64,000 bases of DNA, from positions 1 to 64,000 of the forward strand of contig QCCN01000001.1 in assembly GCA_003278925.1 (NCBI GenBank), read 5' to 3'. Made by a program: the position numbers and the translations under genes. Each line of letters begins with the position of its first letter. The first letter of the stretch is position 1. This document shows, in pieces, positions 38,412 to 47,183 of the stretch. Source of the DNA: Prochlorococcus sp. AG-347-L17. Its GTDB lineage: Bacteria; Cyanobacteriota; Cyanobacteriia; PCC-6307; Cyanobiaceae. Under the pieces are notes generated by a model. The model was not told the DNA's origin and searched no databases. It worked only from the letters and a program-made list of their open reading frames with translations.

Positions 38412-38416
38412 CCTCC
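38412..38416 (-). promoter_or_regulatory. Ribosome-binding site for the SPS-like gene
   Basis: GGAGG on the minus strand, nine bases before ATG 38402, supports that start. The rest of the 200-base gap to uvrA (38417-38602) is AT-rich with no gene. It holds an imperfect GAGGAG...CCCCTTT segment near 38524 that could be a weak hairpin. Confidence 0.6.
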
Positions 38417-38602
38417 GATCAGCGGCCTTTAATACAAATAAGCTGAATTTTCTAATGAAATATTAAGAAAGCATTATGATTTGAAATTTTTTTATATGAA
38501 AATTTTCAAGAAAGCAGTTATAGAGGAGTTTTATACCCCTTTAAAAAAGAATTTCATATTGCTGAAATAATTAAAATAAAAAGAAATGCAACAAGGATTT
38601 TC

Positions 38603-41506
38603 TTATTTCAGAACCTTTTTAAGATATTTTGCTGTATGACTTGTAGGATTATTAGCTACATCCTCGGGAATACCTTCTGCAATGATTTCTCCTCCTTTAT
38701 CTCCTCCGTCAGGTCCTAAATCGATAATCCAATCTGAACATCTAATAACATCTAAATTATGCTCAATAACAATCACTGAATTACCCTTATCTACCAAACG
38801 TTGTATCACATCCATTAATTTATGAACATCATAAAAACTTAATCCTGTAGTTGGTTCATCAATCAAATATAAAGTTTTTCCAGTAGCCCTTTTTGACAAT
38901 TCCGTGGCTAACTTAACTCTTTGGGCCTCTCCACCAGATAATGTAGGAGCTGGCTGGCCTAATTTGACATATCCTAAGCCAACATCAACCAATGTAGATA
39001 ATCTATCAGCAGCTTGAGGTATAGCAGAAAAAGTTTCTGCAGCTTGTTCAACAGTCATCTCTAAAACATCAGATATATTGAAACCTTTATATTTCACCTG
39101 AAGAGTTTCCCTATTAAAACGAGCTCCTTTACATACTTCACATTGAACATACACATCAGGTAGAAAATTCATTTCAATTACATTGACTCCCTGACCTTTA
39201 CAAGCTTCGCATCTTCCTCCTTTCACATTAAAGCTAAATTGACCAGCCTGATAACCTCTTGCTTTTGCTTCTACTGTGGCAGTAAATATCTGTCTTATAG
39301 GATCAAAAGCACCAGTATATGTAGCAGGATTTGATCTTGGAGTTCTTCCTATTGGAGATTGATCAATAACGATAACTTTATCAATTGCCTTTATACCCTT
39401 TAACTCTTTCACACCTTGAGGAAAAGGGACTTTTAATCCTAGAGAATGACATAATGCAGGATGAAGTAATTCATTTATCAAAGTGCTCTTCCCACTTCCA
39501 CTCACACCAGTTACAGAAACTAATCTTCCTAAAGGAAATTCAACAGAAATATTTTTTAAATTATTTTTAGAGCAATTATTTAAAATTAAACTTTTTTTTA
39601 CAGATGATCTACGTTCTTTTGGAGTAGGAATCGATTTCCTGCCACTAAGATAAGCTCCAGTTAATGACTTTTCTGAATTTAAGACATCTTGATAAGATCC
39701 TTTAGCAATAATTTCTCCACCATAAACACCTGCCCCTGGACCAATATCTACTAAATAATCTGCGGATTTCATAGTATCTTCATCATGTTCAACCACAACC
39801 AAAGTATTTCCCAAGTCTCTTAAGCTTTTTAGTGTTTCTAATAATCTGTCATTGTCTCTCTGATGCAAACCAATACTTGGTTCATCTAATACATATAAAA
39901 CGCCAGTAAGACCTGCACCTATTTGTGTAGCCAATCTAATACGCTGAGCCTCACCACCAGACAAAGTCATAGCTGGTCTATCTAAAGTTAAATAATCTAA
40001 ACCTACATTAATTAAAAACTTCAAACGTAAACGAATCTCTTTTAATACCAATTCACCTATCTGCTTTTGTTTTTCTGATAAAGATATATTTTCTTTCTTT
40101 GTCTTACCTAAGCCCATGATGCGCTCAACGTGATTTAGGGTTTCAGAAACGCTTATAGAAGTTAAATCAGTAATGTTGTATGGACCAAGTTTAACTGCCA
40201 AAGCCTCAGGTCTTAATCTTTTTCCAGAACATGTCTTACAGGGAACCAATTCTAGATACTTTTCTAATTTTTGTTTAACTGATTCTCCATTGGCTTCATT
40301 CAATTGCCTTTCTAATATTGGCAAAATCCCCTCAAAAGGTCTTTCAAAACCACTAGATGTTTTAAAACGACTATCAGCTTGAATTAATATTGGTTTATCT
40401 GATCCCAAAAGTAGAACTTTTTTTTGCAAATCACTTAAATCTTTCCATGGAGTTTTTAATTCAAAACCATAAGCTTGTCCTACAGAATAAAGTAAAGAGA
40501 AGTAATAAGTATTATCTTTTTCACTCCAAGGAGCTATTGCAGCATAAACAGGTAATGTTTTATCAGGTATAACTCTATCCGCAGTAAATTTTTTTAAATA
40601 ACCAATCCCATGACAATCTGGACAGGCCCCATATGGGCTATTAAAAGAAAATAATCTCGGAGAAAGTTCTTCAACAATAGATCCATGTACAGGACATGCA
40701 TAATTTTCTGAGTAAAGTTTTTCTCTTTCTAAATTAGAAGGTAAGTTTTCTCCTTTTTTTGGAACAACTTCTACTATTGCTAAGCCATCGCCTCTTTTGA
40801 GACAAGTTTGTAGAGAATCATTTAATCTTTCTTGTATGCCTTCTCTTGCAATTAATCTATCTACTACTACCTCAATATTATGAATTTGATTTTTATCTAA
40901 TTCAATACTATCAGCAAGTTCTCTTACCTCTCCATTGATTCTTACCCTAGCAAATCCTTCAGCAGCTAGTCCGCTTATTAATTTTGTATGTGTTCCTTTC
41001 TTACCTCTTACAACAGGAGCCAACAATTGGTACCTTGTTCCTTCTGGTAAAAGAAGAATTTGATCCACCATTTCATCAATTGTTTGAGGCGCAATTGGAA
41101 TCCCACAATGGTGACAATGAGGCTCACCAGCACGACCAAACAATAATCTTAAATAATCTTGTATTTCCGTTACTGTTCCAACTGTTGATCGAGGATTATG
41201 ACTTGTAGATTTTTGATCAATTGAAATAGCAGGTGATAAACCTTCAATATTGTCAACATCTGGTTTATCTACTTGACCCAAAAATTGCCTTGCGTATGCA
41301 GAAAGACTCTCAACATATCTTCTTTGACCTTCAGCAAAAATAGTATCAAAGGCCAGAGAACTTTTACCACTTCCACTCACACCTGTAAAAACTATAAATT
41401 TATTCCTAGGTAGAGAAAGATCAATATTTTTTAAATTATGCTGACGAGCTCCCCTAATATTAATTGAGTTATCTTCTCCAAAACTACTATCAACTCTATT
41501 AACCAT
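38603..41506 (-). CDS. uvrA: UvrABC excision nuclease subunit A
   Basis: UvrA finds bulky DNA damage and loads UvrB. The protein (967 residues) has two ABC ATPase modules: FTGVSGSGKSSLAFDT and LSGGEAQRIRLATQIGAG with LYVLDEPSIGLHQRD, then VTGVSGSGKSTLI and LSGGEAQRVKLATEL with LYLIDEPTTGLS. Zinc-binding cysteines are in CHHC (insertion domain), CPDCHG and CEACKGQG/CEVCKG. Length is typical. It is important for repair of UV damage in surface water, which is inference from habitat. It is on the minus strand after recN with 54 bases between them. Confidence 0.98.
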   Translation of the reverse strand: MVNRVDSSFGEDNSINIRGARQHNLKNIDLSLPRNKFIVFTGVSGSGKSSLAFDTIFAEGQRRYVESLSAYARQFLGQVDKPDVDNIEGLSPAISIDQKSTSHNPRSTVGTVTEIQDYLRLLFGRAGEPHCHHCGIPIAPQTIDEMVDQILLLPEGTRYQLLAPVVRGKKGTHTKLISGLAAEGFARVRINGEVRELADSIELDKNQIHNIEVVVDRLIAREGIQERLNDSLQTCLKRGDGLAIVEVVPKKGENLPSNLEREKLYSENYACPVHGSIVEELSPRLFSFNSPYGACPDCHGIGYLKKFTADRVIPDKTLPVYAAIAPWSEKDNTYYFSLLYSVGQAYGFELKTPWKDLSDLQKKVLLLGSDKPILIQADSRFKTSSGFERPFEGILPILERQLNEANGESVKQKLEKYLELVPCKTCSGKRLRPEALAVKLGPYNITDLTSISVSETLNHVERIMGLGKTKKENISLSEKQKQIGELVLKEIRLRLKFLINVGLDYLTLDRPAMTLSGGEAQRIRLATQIGAGLTGVLYVLDEPSIGLHQRDNDRLLETLKSLRDLGNTLVVVEHDEDTMKSADYLVDIGPGAGVYGGEIIAKGSYQDVLNSEKSLTGAYLSGRKSIPTPKERRSSVKKSLILNNCSKNNLKNISVEFPLGRLVSVTGVSGSGKSTLINELLHPALCHSLGLKVPFPQGVKELKGIKAIDKVIVIDQSPIGRTPRSNPATYTGAFDPIRQIFTATVEAKARGYQAGQFSFNVKGGRCEACKGQGVNVIEMNFLPDVYVQCEVCKGARFNRETLQVKYKGFNISDVLEMTVEQAAETFSAIPQAADRLSTLVDVGLGYVKLGQPAPTLSGGEAQRVKLATELSKRATGKTLYLIDEPTTGLSFYDVHKLMDVIQRLVDKGNSVIVIEHNLDVIRCSDWIIDLGPDGGDKGGEIIAEGIPEDVANNPTSHTAKYLKKVLK

Positions 41507-41560
41507 GTTTAAATCTAAATTATGATTTAAAAAGGTTATTATAGTAGAATTTTTTTTATT

Positions 41561-43240
41561 TTACGCAACTGAGCGATCAAGAAGTCTAGAAGCATATTCA
41601 TTTACCTCGCATGAACCTCCACCTATAAGTTCTATTAGTTCATTTTTTCTTTGATTTTTTGTAGTTAGTTTTGCGATTGAAGTATAAGTTATCCCATTAA
41701 TTACTTTTTTATTAACTTTGAAATGAGCTGATCCCCTAGCAGCGAGGAATGGCTGATGTGTAATACATAAGACTTGTTGATTTTTAGAAATTTCTTTTAT
41801 AAGCTCCGACAAAGAAAATAGAGATTTGCCACTTAAACCACTATCAATTTCATCTAAAAAGAAAGTATTGGGTTTTTTAGAAATACTAGATTTAATAGCT
41901 AACAAGAATCTTGACATTTCTCCGCCAGAAATAACATTTGATAATGGAGCAAGCTTCTGATCAGGATTAGCGGAAAACAAAAAATTTATATCGTCAATTC
42001 CATCGCCAGAAGGCTTGCGCTCAGAAAATTGAATTGAAAAATTTGCATTTTCTAAACCTAGATTACTTAAAATTGACATTACTGAATTTTGTAAGTGTTT
42101 AGCAATTTTTTTTCTTTCAGTAGATTGAATAACAAATAAAGAATTTAGATTACTTTGTAAATTCTCAATTTGAGCTTTAATCATGGAAATCTCATTACCT
42201 TGATCATTTTTTTGAAAATACGTTTTTAATTGATCGCGCTTTTCAATTAATTGAGTTAAATCCAATGAAAAAGTTCTCTCTAAGTTTTTTAAAAAGAATA
42301 ATCTTTTTTGTATTTCTGGAAGATTAGATTCATAATTTTCTATGTCTTGCAAATATAATTTTAAATCAAAAATTAAATCTTCAACATCAGCATGAATATT
42401 TAATAACTTCTCTCTAAATTTTTGAATCTTTAAATCGAAATCTGCTGTTTTATTTAAGATCTTTAGTGAGTGATTTATAAAAGAGGTTACTGATGGTTCA
42501 TCATGACTGAAATTATTTAAATTTTCTAATGATGATTGAATTGAATTATTAATTTCAAGATTATTTACAAGTTTATTTTCTAGTAACTCTAGTTCTAAAA
42601 TTTCTTCACTTGAATTTAAATCAGCTTCTTCTAAACTCTTCAAAATATGTTTAGTTGCCAAATTTTTTTCTTCTTGCTTCCTAGAAAATTCTATTTTTTC
42701 ATCCATTAAGCCTTTTAAAACTTGAGTTTCTCCCCATATACTTTTAATCCTTTCGCTAGTAACTTTTGATTCTTGAGAACATAAGTCATCAATAATTAGT
42801 CTTCTCTTATCTAAAGAATCAAAGATAAAAGTATCAGATTGACCTGCAAAATCTATTAGAAATCCTCCAAGTTTTTCTAACGTTTTTCTATTAATTGGTA
42901 GATCATTAAGGCTATATTTGGATATGATTTTTTTATTTTTTTTATAAGATTTTCTTTTAATTTGTAGTTCTGAAGAAGTTATTTCAAAACCATTACTAAT
43001 TAACCAATTATTAATTTGGGAAGAAGAAGAAAATATCCCCTCAATAACGCAAAAATCTTTTCCTGGACGTATTAAATGTTTTAGAGGTATATTAGTTCCA
43101 CCAAATAAGGCATTTAGGGAATCCAAAATTAATGATTTTCCTGAACCTGAATCCCCAGTTATGATATTCAAACCTTTTTCGAAATTAATTTCTATAATTT
43201 CTATTAAGGCAATATTTTCTATTTTTAGTTGTATTAACAT
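41561..43240 (-). CDS. recN: DNA repair ATPase RecN
   Basis: RecN is an SMC-like protein acting at double-strand breaks. The 559-residue protein starts LIQLKIENIALIEIIEINFE with the Walker A loop GDSGSGKSLILDSL at the N-terminus. Coiled-coil regions follow (about residues 150-370), then VISGGEMSRFLLAIKSS (signature) and TFFLDEIDSGLSGKS (Walker B). The ends meet to form the ATPase head. It is divergent from the ABC1 kinase gene, with 68 bases between starts, and lies upstream of uvrA. Confidence 0.95.
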   Translation of the reverse strand: MLIQLKIENIALIEIIEINFEKGLNIITGDSGSGKSLILDSLNALFGGTNIPLKHLIRPGKDFCVIEGIFSSSSQINNWLISNGFEITSSELQIKRKSYKKNKKIISKYSLNDLPINRKTLEKLGGFLIDFAGQSDTFIFDSLDKRRLIIDDLCSQESKVTSERIKSIWGETQVLKGLMDEKIEFSRKQEEKNLATKHILKSLEEADLNSSEEILELELLENKLVNNLEINNSIQSSLENLNNFSHDEPSVTSFINHSLKILNKTADFDLKIQKFREKLLNIHADVEDLIFDLKLYLQDIENYESNLPEIQKRLFFLKNLERTFSLDLTQLIEKRDQLKTYFQKNDQGNEISMIKAQIENLQSNLNSLFVIQSTERKKIAKHLQNSVMSILSNLGLENANFSIQFSERKPSGDGIDDINFLFSANPDQKLAPLSNVISGGEMSRFLLAIKSSISKKPNTFFLDEIDSGLSGKSLFSLSELIKEISKNQQVLCITHQPFLAARGSAHFKVNKKVINGITYTSIAKLTTKNQRKNELIELIGGGSCEVNEYASRLLDRSVA

Positions 43241-43308
43241 GATAAATCTTCCATATAAAAAAATTAACTTCTTTTTTAAAAAAATAAAGGTTTTAAATAT
43301 ATAAAGTT

Positions 43309-45165
43309 ATGAAAGAAGATTTTACTGATTTTATTGAGGTATCTGGACTCTTAAATTATGATCCTGATACAATTTCTAAAATTTACAAAAAAAATCCTAG
43401 AAGACTTTTAAAAAGACTTTGGCAAACACTCATACCTATTTTTACTTACATCTTCTCCGTTGGATGGGATAAATTAACTGGAAGGTTAAAAAATGAACAC
43501 CAAGCAAGATTTAGAGCTAGAGAATTAACAAATTTATTAGTAGAACTTGGACCTGCATTTGTTAAAGCAGGCCAAGCTTTATCAACAAGACCAGATATAG
43601 TTCCAGGAATTCTTCTAGAAGAATTATCTGAATTACAAGATCAACTCCCTGGGTTTGATGGAAATAAAGCTATGGAATTAATAGAAGAAGATTTAGGATC
43701 CAAAATAGATGAGATTTTTTTAGAAATTGATAAAAGTCCTATTTCCGCTGCTTCTTTAGGGCAAGTTCATAAAGCCAAATTAAAAAATGAAGAGATCGTT
43801 GCAATAAAAGTACAAAGGCCAGGTTTAAGAGAACAAATCACTTTAGATCTTTACATAGTGAGAAATATTGCTTATTGGCTAAAAAACAATATCGGATTAA
43901 TAAGAAGTGATCTAGTTGCTTTGATTGACGAATTAGGCAAGAGAGTTTTTGAAGAGATGGATTATTTAAACGAAGCTGCAAATGCAGAGAAATTTAGAGA
44001 TATGCATAAACATAACAAAATGATTGCCGTACCAAAAATTTACAAAGAATTAACTTCAAGAAGAGTTTTAGCAATGGAATGGATAGACGGTACAAAACTA
44101 ACAAATTTAGAGGACGTAAAAAAATTAGGAATTAATCCTGATGAAATGATTGATATAGGGGTACAGTGCAGTTTAGAACAACTTTTAGAACATGGTTTTT
44201 TTCACGCAGACCCACATCCGGGTAATTTATTAGCCTTAAAAGATGGAAGATTATGTTACCTAGATTTTGGAATGATGAGCGAAGTTTCCAGAGAGTCTAG
44301 GTCAGGATTAATTCAGGCAGTAGTTCACTTAGTAAATAAAAACTTTGATAAATTATCTCAAGATTTTGTAAAATTGGGTTTTTTATCAGAGGAAGTTAAT
44401 CTCGAACCCATTGTTCCAGCATTTCAAGATGTTTTTATTACCGCAGTTGAACAAGGAGTTTCAAAAATGGATTTCAAGAGCGTTACAGACGACATGTCTG
44501 GTGTTATGTATAAATTTCCTTTCAGGTTACCTCCATATTATGCACTTATAATTAGGTCATTGCTTACACTAGAAGGAATAGCTTTAAGCGTAGATCCAAA
44601 CTTTAAAATATTAGGCGCAGCTTATCCATATTTTGCGAGAAGATTGATGGAAGACCCTGATCCACAATTAAGAGAAAGCCTTAAAGAAATGCTTTTTGAT
44701 AATAAAAAATTTAAATGGGACCGCTTAGAAGATCTGCTTTCTAATGCTGCAAAGCAAACAAATCTCGATTTAGAAAAACTTTTAGATGAAGTTATAAATC
44801 TTCTCTTTTCTCAAAATGGGGGATTTCTAAGAAATGAGATAGTTGAAGGTTTAACAAATCAGATAGATTTACTTAGTCTAAAAATATTGAAAAATTTGAA
44901 TAACTATCTTCCAAAATCAATTAAATTAAATACTAGTAACGAAAATAACAATTTGAATGACCTTATAATGTACGTGGAGCCTTTAAGAAACTTTTTAGAG
45001 ATTTTACAAAAAGTTCCTGGCTATTCAAATGACATTTTTATAAAAAGGGTTCCGAGACTTATAAATGAGCCTTATACAAAAGAAATGGGTATAAAAATTG
45101 CGAAAAAAGTAACTGAAAAAGGTGTTGTAAGACTTGTTAAGATTGCTGCTGGTACAAATATCTAA
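43309..45165 (+). CDS. ABC1/UbiB-family atypical kinase
   Basis: The protein (618 residues) has the ADCK/UbiB hallmark motifs: AFVKAGQALSTRPDIVP (KxGQ), AASLGQVHKA (alanine-rich ATP loop), VAIKVQRPG with the lysine, MDYLNEAANAEKF, FHADPHPGNLL and YLDFGMM. Hydrophobic C-terminal stretches suggest membrane association. In cyanobacteria and plastids ABC1K proteins support prenylquinone (plastoquinone, tocopherol) metabolism; the exact target is unknown. The next gene's ATG follows its stop immediately. Confidence 0.92.
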   Translation: MKEDFTDFIEVSGLLNYDPDTISKIYKKNPRRLLKRLWQTLIPIFTYIFSVGWDKLTGRLKNEHQARFRARELTNLLVELGPAFVKAGQALSTRPDIVPGILLEELSELQDQLPGFDGNKAMELIEEDLGSKIDEIFLEIDKSPISAASLGQVHKAKLKNEEIVAIKVQRPGLREQITLDLYIVRNIAYWLKNNIGLIRSDLVALIDELGKRVFEEMDYLNEAANAEKFRDMHKHNKMIAVPKIYKELTSRRVLAMEWIDGTKLTNLEDVKKLGINPDEMIDIGVQCSLEQLLEHGFFHADPHPGNLLALKDGRLCYLDFGMMSEVSRESRSGLIQAVVHLVNKNFDKLSQDFVKLGFLSEEVNLEPIVPAFQDVFITAVEQGVSKMDFKSVTDDMSGVMYKFPFRLPPYYALIIRSLLTLEGIALSVDPNFKILGAAYPYFARRLMEDPDPQLRESLKEMLFDNKKFKWDRLEDLLSNAAKQTNLDLEKLLDEVINLLFSQNGGFLRNEIVEGLTNQIDLLSLKILKNLNNYLPKSIKLNTSNENNNLNDLIMYVEPLRNFLEILQKVPGYSNDIFIKRVPRLINEPYTKEMGIKIAKKVTEKGVVRLVKIAAGTNI

Positions 45166-45738
45166 ATGAAGTTTAGTAAATTTTTAATATTTAAAATCTT
45201 CTTTATTTTAGTAAGTTGTCCATTATTTTTTAATCTTCCAAAAGCTAAAGCTGCCGAAGAAATTAAAATAACATACAGCATATTTTCAAGAACGATTAAA
45301 GTAAATTCTTTAAAAACTTTTGCTAAAGAAGGCAAATCAACAAGAAAATTAAAAAGAATTTTGAGAGCAACCGGGTCTCCCAACAAAGAAATTAGAGCAG
45401 TTTTAAATAAAGATTTTGAAGTTCCTATTACGATTGCAAGTAAATTAGTATATTCTGAAATAGGAAATGTTTTCTTAACAAGACTTTCATCTATTATCCA
45501 CCCACCCAGAGCAAATGATGAAAGAACAGGTATGTTGGCACTTAGAGCAAGCGTAATTCAAGGAATTAATCTAGGAAATGGAAAAATAAATCTGATAAAT
45601 TTTTTTGAAGGATATCCAACTAAAACTGTAATTCTAGATGTCAGCGCTTTGAGCAAAGTTATGAATAAAGTAGAATCAATTTCAGAATTATTAACCTTTT
45701 TCACCAATTCTCCTCTAGAAAAAATTAAAACAAATTAA
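45166..45738 (+). CDS. Secreted DUF1400-like protein
   Basis: The 190-residue protein starts with a signal peptide: a lysine-rich start, hydrophobic IFKIFFILVSCPLFFNL and a PKAKAAEEI cleavage region. The mature part has AEEIKITYSIFSRTIKVNSLKTFAKEG and a second half repeating the fold, with TRKLKRILRATG and LVYSEIGNVFLTRLSSIIHPP. This agrees with DUF1400, a domain found at the N-terminus of cyanobacterial alpha/beta hydrolases. Here no hydrolase domain follows, so it is a stand-alone version. It begins directly at the end of the ABC1 gene, so joint expression is likely. Confidence 0.75.
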   Translation: MKFSKFLIFKIFFILVSCPLFFNLPKAKAAEEIKITYSIFSRTIKVNSLKTFAKEGKSTRKLKRILRATGSPNKEIRAVLNKDFEVPITIASKLVYSEIGNVFLTRLSSIIHPPRANDERTGMLALRASVIQGINLGNGKINLINFFEGYPTKTVILDVSALSKVMNKVESISELLTFFTNSPLEKIKTN

Positions 45739-45744
45739 ACAACC

Positions 45745-46848
45745 ATGGTGTTATTAAATAAAATCAAAAATAAACTGCGTATTAACTATAGAAAAAAAAG
45801 ATGGCCAGGCCTAATAAATGCTTATAAACAATATCTCCCAGTTACAAAGCAAACTCCTATTATTTCTCTCAATGAGGGAAATACACCACTAATTTTAAGC
45901 GAATCAATAAGCAACTTAATTGGAAATGGAACAAAAGTTTTTTTAAAATATGATGGCCTTAATCCAACAGGATCTTTTAAAGATCGTGGTATGACTATGG
46001 CAATTAGCAAAGCAAAAGAAGAAGGTTGTGAAGCAGTAATTTGTGCAAGCACTGGAAACACTTCTGCTGCTGCTGCTGCATATGCTTCTAGAGGAGGATT
46101 AAAACCTTATGTTTTAATCCCAGAGGGATTTGTCGCACAAGGAAAACTTGCGCAAGCACTAATGTATGGGGCTGAAATAATATCTATTAATGGAAACTTT
46201 GATAAGGCACTTGAAATAGTCAGAGATTTATCTTCAAAACATCCTGTAGAACTTGTTAATTCAGTTAATCCATATCGAATACAAGGACAAAAGACAGCAG
46301 CTTTTGAAATAGTTGATGACTTAGGTGTAGCTCCTGATTGGCTTTGTATTCCAATGGGCAATGCAGGAAACATAACTGCTTATTGGATGGGATTTAAGGA
46401 ATATTCCAAAATAAAAAGAAATTTAAAATTACCAATTATGATGGGTTTTCAATCGGAAGGCTCTGCTCCATTAGTAAAAAATATAATAGTTAAAGATCCA
46501 GAAACAATCGCTACTGCAATAAGAATTGGGAATCCTGTAAATAGAGAAAAAGCAAAAACGGTAAAAAAAGAGAGCAAAGGAAACTTTCAGTCAGTTACAG
46601 ATGAAGAAATTATCAATGCTTATAAAATCCTTGCCAAAGAAGGAATTTTTTGTGAACCTGCCAGCGCAGCGTCAGTTGCTGGACTAATTAAAAATAAAAA
46701 TAGAATTCAGAAAGAATCTACTATTGTTTGTGTTCTTACTGGAAATGGATTAAAAGATCCAGATTGCGCCATAAAAAACAATGATGCTATTTTCAGAAAA
46801 AATATTGAACCTTCATTAAAAAATATTACAAAAATCTTAGGATATTAG
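45745..46848 (+). CDS. thrC: Threonine synthase
   Basis: ThrC converts O-phosphohomoserine to threonine using PLP. The 367-residue protein has the PLP lysine in [11 protein letters not shown] (Lys79), [18 protein letters not shown] for phosphate binding, and a [12 protein letters not shown] segment near the C-terminus. The size fits the shorter bacterial class II-like type seen in cyanobacteria rather than the longer E. coli class. It is the last gene before the origin region and is six bases after the DUF1400 gene. Confidence 0.95.
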   Translation: MVLLNKIKNKLRINYRKKRWPGLINAYKQYLPVTKQTPIISLNEGNTPLILSESISNLIGNGTKVFLKYDGLNPTGSFKDRGMTMAISKAKEEGCEAVICASTGNTSAAAAAYASRGGLKPYVLIPEGFVAQGKLAQALMYGAEIISINGNFDKALEIVRDLSSKHPVELVNSVNPYRIQGQKTAAFEIVDDLGVAPDWLCIPMGNAGNITAYWMGFKEYSKIKRNLKLPIMMGFQSEGSAPLVKNIIVKDPETIATAIRIGNPVNREKAKTVKKESKGNFQSVTDEEIINAYKILAKEGIFCEPASAASVAGLIKNKNRIQKESTIVCVLTGNGLKDPDCAIKNNDAIFRKNIEPSLKNITKILGY

Positions 46849-46867
46849 AATCAAAAAAAATAGTGTC

Positions 46868-46876
46868 TGTGGAAAT
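46868..46876 (-). promoter_or_regulatory. DnaA box (one mismatch)
   Basis: On the minus strand it reads ATTTCCACA, one base from TTTTCCACA. It lies 19 bases after thrC at the left end of the origin gap. Confidence 0.6.
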
Positions 46877-46897
46877 CAATTAAAAACAAACATTTTT

Positions 46898-46906
46898 TGT
46901 TGAAAA
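46898..46906 (-). promoter_or_regulatory. DnaA box (one mismatch)
   Basis: On the minus strand it reads TTTTCAACA, one base from TTTTCCACA, in the same orientation as the box at 46868. Confidence 0.5.
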
Positions 46907-46986
46907 ATACATAATAAATAATTTTATTTGTTAGATAGTTTTTTTTGTATTCAAAAAATTCAAATTTATTCAACAATTAAAGAAAT

Positions 46987-46995
46987 TTTTCCACA
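46987..46995 (+). promoter_or_regulatory. DnaA box (exact consensus TTTTCCACA)
   Basis: An exact match on the plus strand near the middle of the origin gap. It is preceded by another partial match, TATTCAACA, at 46967-46975. Confidence 0.7.
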
Positions 46996-47040
46996 TTCAT
47001 AATATTGGTAAACTGAAGAGAAATTCTTTTTTAATTTAAG

Positions 47041-47058
47041 AATTCCACAGTTCCCACA
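47041..47058 (+). promoter_or_regulatory. Tandem pair of weaker DnaA boxes next to the trio
   Basis: AATTCCACA (47041-47049) and GTTCCCACA (47050-47058) abut head to tail, each two mismatches from TTTTCCACA. They contain nearly all the G and C of this local region and end four bases before the CTA repeats. Confidence 0.55.
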
Positions 47059-47062
47059 ATAA

Positions 47063-47074
47063 CTACTACTACTA
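47063..47074 (-). repeat. DnaA-trio: four tandem trinucleotides
   Basis: The plus strand reads CTA four times in a row. The complementary strand therefore reads 3'-GAT-5' four times, the DnaA-trio unit bound by the DnaA filament during unwinding. The tract begins four bases after a DnaA box and is followed by AT-rich DNA at 47075-47160. Confidence 0.6.
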
Positions 47075-47151
47075 ATTTCTTTATTTTATTATTAATTTTT
47101 ATATTAGATAAAGTAAAAAAATAATTTATTGAATTTCATTTACGAAAAAAG

Positions 47152-47157
47152 TATATT
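47152..47157 (+). promoter_or_regulatory. Possible minus-10 element for dnaN
   Basis: TATATT lies 26 bases before the dnaN ATG. No clear minus-35 is visible, which is normal in this group. Support is positional only. Confidence 0.3.
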
Positions 47158-47183
47158 GTATTTGTAAAAAGTTCCAAATTCCG

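Larger units (their letters stand above)
46849..47183. other. Probable chromosomal replication origin (oriC)
   Basis: This 335-base gap between thrC and dnaN is the longest gene-free stretch in the window. It contains one exact TTTTCCACA DnaA box (the cyanobacterial consensus as I remember it), two single-mismatch boxes on the other strand, a tandem pair of weaker boxes, four CTA trinucleotides right after that pair and then a long A/T tract up to dnaN. Box cluster, trio and AT-rich segment are in the order expected of a bacterial basal unwinding system. dnaA is not adjacent. Assignment is inferred from motifs and position upstream of dnaN. Confidence 0.75.
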
